Shown here piece by piece: positions 59,237-64,000 of a stretch of DNA of 64,000 nucleotides; the first letter of the stretch is position 1; every line of letters begins with the position of its first letter. Source of the stretch: Nymphaea colorata (Eukaryota; Streptophyta; Magnoliopsida; Nymphaeales; Nymphaeaceae); contig NC_045146.1 in NCBI RefSeq assembly GCF_008831285.2, positions 15,453,289 to 15,517,288 on the forward strand, given 5' to 3'. The notes under the pieces are model-generated. The model was not told where the DNA came from, ran no database searches, and worked only from the letters and a program-made list of their open reading frames with translations. The translations under genes and the position numbers were made by a program.

Positions 59237-59969
59237 TGTGAGTTCCTCAGTTTAGTGCGTCTATCCCTCTTGCTAGCGGCCTTTCTTAGGCAGTTAGGTT
59301 TTTTGTGCCCCTTTCCTGTTTCATTTTTCTCTGTTGTTCCAAACTTTAAACTGTCACAAAGAGAGCAAAAGAGAGAGAGAGAGAGAGAGAGAGAGGCCGT
59401 CAATTTAAGTTGAGTAGCTACAACGCCGAAAAGAAACACAAATTGTCAAAGAAATTAAGGGGAATAGTTTCTGTCATTACTCGACTTTACGAGGTGTTTA
59501 ATATCTACCAGAAGCATCTAATCAATTTTATCAACAGGGGGTATCAAAGATGAATCAATTTGATAATGAAATGGACCGTATGATCATCTTGGACCACAAA
59601 ATGCATAAGCTTCCGTGCGTGATACGAAACTCGCTATAAAAACAATGGGATGAGCATCAAGGTCTTCAAAAATTCCAGTCACCTTGAACTGCAGCGTCCT
59701 CTCAACAGAAGCTGATCATCAAAAGCCATGAACATCTCTTTGGAATGGGAACGTTTTTGATTCTCAAGAACCAGTGCTCCGCAACGGAGGACAGAGCTTT
59801 TTTTGCTTCAGAGATTATCCAAATGAACAGAATTTACCAATTTGTCTCCTGTTCTGGAACCATAATAAAACGTATGCATCTCAAAAGCTGCGGTTTGATG
59901 ATTTACAGCTTCATGGCCCTGGAAAGGCGTCAGTTGCAAGTTTAGACACAATACCATGCTTTAAACTAA

Positions 59970-60356
59970 GGGCCTGTTTGATTGTCGGGTGAAATTTAAC
60001 ATGGTAAATTTTTCATGGTTACAGAATAAAATTTCTCCCTCTTCCAATCTGAGACTCTGTTTGATGCACAAAGTAGAAAAATGATGAGACTTTGCCAGAC
60101 TTGCCGCTCTACCCGTGTTATTGACATGCTGACACACGGACACGGGCATGGTGTTATTGACATGCTGACACACGGACACGGGCATGGTGACACATTTGGA
60201 CAGGGCTTTAAAGAAAAAAACATATCAATTTTTGCATTTTTTATATTAATTTCAAAGTTTTGCATATTATTTTTTCATATTAATTATCCAGAAAGTAATT
60301 TTCACCTCTTTTGTGTTTTTCTCATATGTTTTGTATTAATTTTGCATATTTTTGTG

Positions 60357-60415
<59 letters not shown>

Positions 60416-60736
60416 TTTGTTGTTATCTTCGTAATGTAAGACTCCCAAACATCAACATCCACATGAATGTGTCCAATTGTGGAATCCTTATCACATATAT
60501 TTGCTTCGTATGCCCAAAACGCTCCATTATCTGTTCTGTTGTTTGCTCTTGTAGCAAACTCAATAGTTACATTCATCACTAACTAATCTACATATATCTG
60601 CCTGCTGTACTTACCTTCCATCTCACTTGGGATTTTATTATGAAGAAGGGTCTCATCTGCCTAAAGCTGCAACTATGTTTATCTTGGCCTGGAATACGGC
60701 CTCTGCAGAATGATCAGGAAATTCTATTATCTTAAA
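59970..60736. mobile_element. Insertion specific to unit 2
   Basis: Against unit 1 this is 767 bp of extra sequence. It opens GGGCCTGTTTGATTG, a start typical of many plant hAT-type MITEs, and includes a perfect-looking 36-bp tandem duplication (60115-60150 and 60151-60186, GTGTTATTGACATGCTGACA unit) and a long (TA)n tract (about 60361-60414). It has no coding capacity and the right terminus is not clear. Confidence 0.55.
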
Positions 60737-61053
60737 TTTTCTCATTGCCAATATCAAAAGCCACAATCAGCCCCTCCTGATGGAACAACATGCATCGTGA
60801 AAATCTTCAGCGCAAAGTACGAAGTGTCAGCATGAATCAGGTGGATAGAACCATTTAACAGCAGGACGGGCGAGTGACTAATTACATCCAGGAGCACCAT
60901 TGACGATTCTTCATCAATCATCAGCCACATGGTCAAGATCAAGTTCTTGAGGAACTTGTCTGGAGACAAGTAAACAAGTAGCACATTGTATGCTGCAGAC
61001 AGGACAACTTGTTGCACACAGTTTGTTCTTAAGATAAAGAAATTATATGTCAA
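60737..61053 (-). pseudogene. Relic of F-box-associated domain (unit 2)
   Basis: The unit 2 copy of the relic at 55480-55770. The minus strand gives AAYNVLLVYLSPDKFLKN, SMVLLDVISHS, LLNGSIHLIHAD, YFALKIFTMHVV and then DIGNEK, an FBA-like pattern with no F-box and broken continuity. The conserved Trp of HWI is Leu here but kept in unit 1. Confidence 0.5.
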
Positions 61054-61715
61054 AATTCTGAAAATCCAAAATCCAAAGGAGAAAAGAAGAAGGACAAAAA
61101 GAGCATACCAACATGCCCCAGATTAACATCAGAAGATAATCGTCAAAAGCAACCCAGACGCAGGCCTATCCCAAAGAAACATAAATTTACTGAGATTTTA
61201 CTTTTATTCTAAAGTACTACATGGAAACATAAACTTGCCTTTTCCTTTTACTTGGTGAACAGGGATCCTCCTCCATAAAAAATGCTGCTGTGGCTCTAAT
61301 TTTTCATTGCAAACACTTTGATTCACTACGTCCATTGACCATCACCAAAAAGACAGCAAAAACAGCAAAAAGAATACATGTTGAGCAGATAATTCAAACT
61401 AAGTTTGATAATAAACAGAAAAAACAGAAAATGACAAAATCGCCCAGCCCATAGGTAACTATTCTTTGCTCCTAATTTGTATTCCTTTAGGCAAATTAAT
61501 GTGACAAAAATAGCACAAATCCAACCAGAACAGAGATATTCAATCGCTCCAATGCCTATTAACCAAAAATGAGTATTATTGACATCAAGTTTTTCACTAA
61601 TCCATACACCAAAAGCTCTACATGTAGTCAATCAACCCTTCTCTGATATAAAAAAGAGAATATTCAAGTCCTTCATTGGAAAAGAAGTGCTTTCAGCAAT
61701 TGATGCTTCGAAAAA

Positions 61716-64000
61716 TCACAAGAATTGTGTCCAATGAACACCAAAACCATCATCGTCATCATAATCACTGCTGCCATCATTATCATCATCATCCAAATTC
61801 TCGTTAATGAAGTAATCATCGAGAACTCCATAATAGTCATGCAAATTATGCTGAACACCATCACCACCATTACCGTCGTCCCAATCAAAATCAATTTCAA
61901 CTTCACGCTCATATTCAACATTGTCAACACCATCACTACTGCCATCATTATCATCATCATCCAAATTCTCGTTAATGAAGTAATCATCAAGAAGTCCATA
62001 ATAGTCATGCAAATTATGATCAACACCATCACCACCATTAACGTCGTCCCAATCAAAACCAAATTCAACTTCACGCTCATATTCAACATCGTCAACACCA
62101 TCACCGGTACCAGGATCATAAAAGCTATCATAGTCGTCGTCGTCATCATCATCATCACCATCACCACCACCACCACTATCTGCGAAAAAAAAAAAGATTA
62201 AGGCAAGAAAGGAAGGAACTGCAAGAACAACAAACGTACATATTTATATCCTTCCCTGGTTCCCTGCTTGTAAAATTCATCAAGGGTTTACTTGCATGGG
62301 ACTAAAATAAGCTCATGGTGATGATAATGAGTTGTACAAAAACCCAAATGGTTTAACTGGACTCCTTACCTGATCGGAAATGACAAATTAGTTCTTGGGA
62401 TTAGCTATTGCCCGAAATTATTTTGCTTTCTCAAGGAAACAATATACGCTTTGTTTCTACAGCATTATTGTTGGAGTATGTAAGAGATACATGAAGCCAG
62501 TGGTCAAGTCTGTCCAGAAATACTTGAAAGAAGGAAGCAGTTGCCTAATGATAATTTTGTGTCCATGACAACATTGTGTCGACGGAAAAAAAAGTGGAAA
62601 GGTCAAAGAATAAAGCAGAAACAGAAAAGGAACTGTATTGAAATGAGAAGAAAGAAATAGCAAGAATGCTATGCTTTATCATAAAAAACAAAAAACAAGA
62701 AAGAAAATGAGAATGAAATTATGAGAAGCACAAGGAAACTGACCAACAAGCACAGAGGAATCAATCGAGAGTCAAAAGGAGAAAAAGTTTCTTGGTTCAT
62801 AGAAGAAGGGGAGCCTCTCATTAATAAGACAGATTTCTAAAACTTCCTCCTTGTTTGGAGTTTTAAGCTTTTGGAGTTTAAGCTTCATAAAGGCACTTTG
62901 CAAGAAGCAAGCTTTGGACTGAGGCAGAAGCTTGCAGGGACTATTATCTACAAAGAAAAGCTTTAGAACAGGAAAACATACCGAACTAGATTTCCATTAA
63001 TTGTTCACGGAGTCAGTTTCTTGGATAAGATAATGCAATAGCCATGTATTTAAGAAATTTGTAAAGAATGGTGCCCGTATCTATTATCATTTTCTAGTTT
63101 CTACAGCAGTTCATAATCCTTTCAGACATCTCCAACACCCTTAAATATGAAAAGGTGATGAACCACTAGAGGCTACCACGTACACAATTGAAGAATATAA
63201 TTGCAAAATGAGGAAAATCACGATGTCGTTCACATGTTTTACCTGCATTATTCTCATGTCCAGTAGTATTCCTGCCGGCAAGGCTCTCAATATATAGATT
63301 GAATATTGGATACTCTAACTCGTTTGCAACTCTAGGCTCCACAGTCTCGAACGTCGCGTGATCAGGATTATAAGAGATATTGAAGATTTCATCCTCTGAT
63401 TCATCTATTAATCCCATCACCTTCACCAGAAACAGAATCTCTGTGTCATTCACAGTCCCCATGTAGATTGTGTACATCTTGAACACATCCACTCCCTTGT
63501 GAAGAAAGTGACAATCAGCAATATGCTCTCTGACCCAGACAGAATTATCATAGTCCTGTAACACCCAGAACTCCATTTTCAGGCCTGGCACGTCGAAGTG
63601 AAGCAAACACAGAGACCCTCGAAAATCCGCCACGAAATCAAAATTCTCATCTACGTTCAGACCTTCCGGCGGCCGTATAGTCAAAAACCTCTCCTGGCTG
63701 ACATCAAAAGCCACTATTGTCACTGGCGTCCCCTTAATCACCCGGCCAGTTTTCCTGTATAACATAGGATGGAAGATCCAATGGATGGCCCCATTAACAA
63801 ATGGTCTACAGTACAATGGCCGATGACAACCAAACGCCCCGTTAAGCTTCCTCCACGAGGCATCAACGCCAATGGAGAATATCTCAGCCCGGAATTTGGG
63901 GTACATGGACTCCACAACAAGCAACTTGTACACGCGAGTCACCGGATCACGGACGATTTGACAGATTTCCGGGCAGCCAAGGCCTGATTTTGGAAGCTTC
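61716..64000 (-). CDS. F-box protein FBX-4, partial, with acidic tandem-repeat C-terminal exon
   Basis: Runs off the right edge; the F-box itself is outside. Exon 1 (64000 to 63243) is open throughout with FBA motifs ICQIVRDPVTRVYKLLVVE, EIFSIGVDASWRKL, GAIHWIFHP, VAFDVSQE, FRGSLCLLHFD and EFWVLQDYD. It reaches a strong donor (AATGCAG then GTAAAAC, 63242-63241). The acceptor (TTTCGCAG, 62181-62180) opens exon 2 (62179 to 61716) in the matching phase, encoding 154 residues: an Asp run, two 56-residue repeats (each with VEYEREVE, FDWDD, LHDYYG, LDDYFINENLDDDD) and a 16-residue end. Fifty-eight of 154 residues are Asp/Glu and two are Arg. If the intron is kept, translation stops at 63166 after 25 other residues. 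Splicing is inferred, not shown. Confidence 0.8.
61770..62110 (-). repeat. 168-bp coding tandem repeat (acidic tail of FBX-4)
   Basis: Two in-frame units of exactly 168 bp; for example ATTCTCGTTAATGAAG recurs at 61797 and 61965. The units are nearly identical at protein level, differing mainly at G/I/D near FDWDD and at V/L in YYG(V/L)LDD. A corresponding pair exists in unit 1 (near 56584 and 56749) with a slightly shorter period. Confidence 0.85.

Larger units (their letters stand above)
55081..59595. repeat. Tandem segmental duplication, unit 1
   Basis: About 4.5 kb, beginning CCACAAAATGCATAAGCTTC. It is repeated directly at 59596 onward. Both units contain, in order, the same leader, a relic F-box stretch, an acidic-repeat exon, an intron and an F-box exon. 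Unit 2 has an extra 767 bp at 59970-60736 where unit 1 has 19 bp. Confidence 0.9.
59596..64000. repeat. Tandem segmental duplication, unit 2 (continues past the window)
   Basis: Direct copy of 55081-59595 with small indels plus the 767-bp insertion at 59970-60736. It contains the F-box gene FBX-4, whose N-terminal part lies beyond 64000. Confidence 0.9.

Noticed and set aside
61725..62201. 158-codon plus-strand Ile/Thr-rich frame
   Set aside because: It is the antisense of GAT/GAC-rich codons in the acidic repeat; the minus-strand frame has splice signals in phase.

Overview
This window is nuclear DNA of a flowering plant. The evidence is intron-bearing genes with GT/AG borders, TATA boxes and AATAAA signals, plant-specific gene families (signal-peptide subtilases of the SBT type, a P4H-type prolyl 4-hydroxylase, F-box/FBA proteins), Ty1/copia, Ty3/gypsy and TRIM retrotransposons, many (TA)n and (GA)n microsatellites, and a plant mitochondrial cox1 scrap. 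I cannot name the species from the sequence.

Layout. (1) 1-8.3 kb is transposon-derived: a decayed copia gag scrap, then a ~6.95 kb palindrome made of two truncated Ty3/gypsy copies fused tail to tail, with LTRs at the outer ends. (2) 8.3-16 kb is gene-poor. It holds a plasma-membrane H+-ATPase fragment with its intron, a cox1 nuclear insertion, a possible first exon of a minus-strand gene, and repeats. (3) 16-40.6 kb is a subtilase cluster. SBT-A (16914-19214) and SBT-B (23783-26080) are intact tandem genes. SBT-C (minus) and SBT-D (plus) are head-to-head pseudogenes that share a frameshift. SBT-C is interrupted by a TRIM element and SBT-D by a ~5.5 kb defective copia element. A scrap of a fifth copy (SBT-E) is fused behind SBT-D. 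The flanks of these copies are themselves repeated, direct or inverted, so the locus grew by repeated segmental duplication. (4) 41.9-45.2 kb is one eight-exon prolyl 4-hydroxylase gene that reads cleanly to 292 residues. (5) 46.9-64 kb is an F-box cluster, all on the minus strand: two intact single-exon genes, then a ~4.5 kb tandem duplication carrying two further F-box copies. The left copy is a pseudogene. The right copy runs off the window edge and appears to splice to a second exon encoding a very acidic C-terminal tail built from two 56-residue repeats.

How the genes relate: there is no operon-like logic. Subtilases (secreted proteolysis), the prolyl hydroxylase (modification of proteins in the secretory pathway) and F-box proteins (SCF ubiquitin ligase adaptors) are separate functions that happen to be neighbours. 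The main story is local birth and death of duplicated genes with retrotransposons inserted among them. The most unusual items are the gypsy palindrome, which could give a long hairpin RNA if transcribed, and the acidic-repeat exon attached to the F-box gene.
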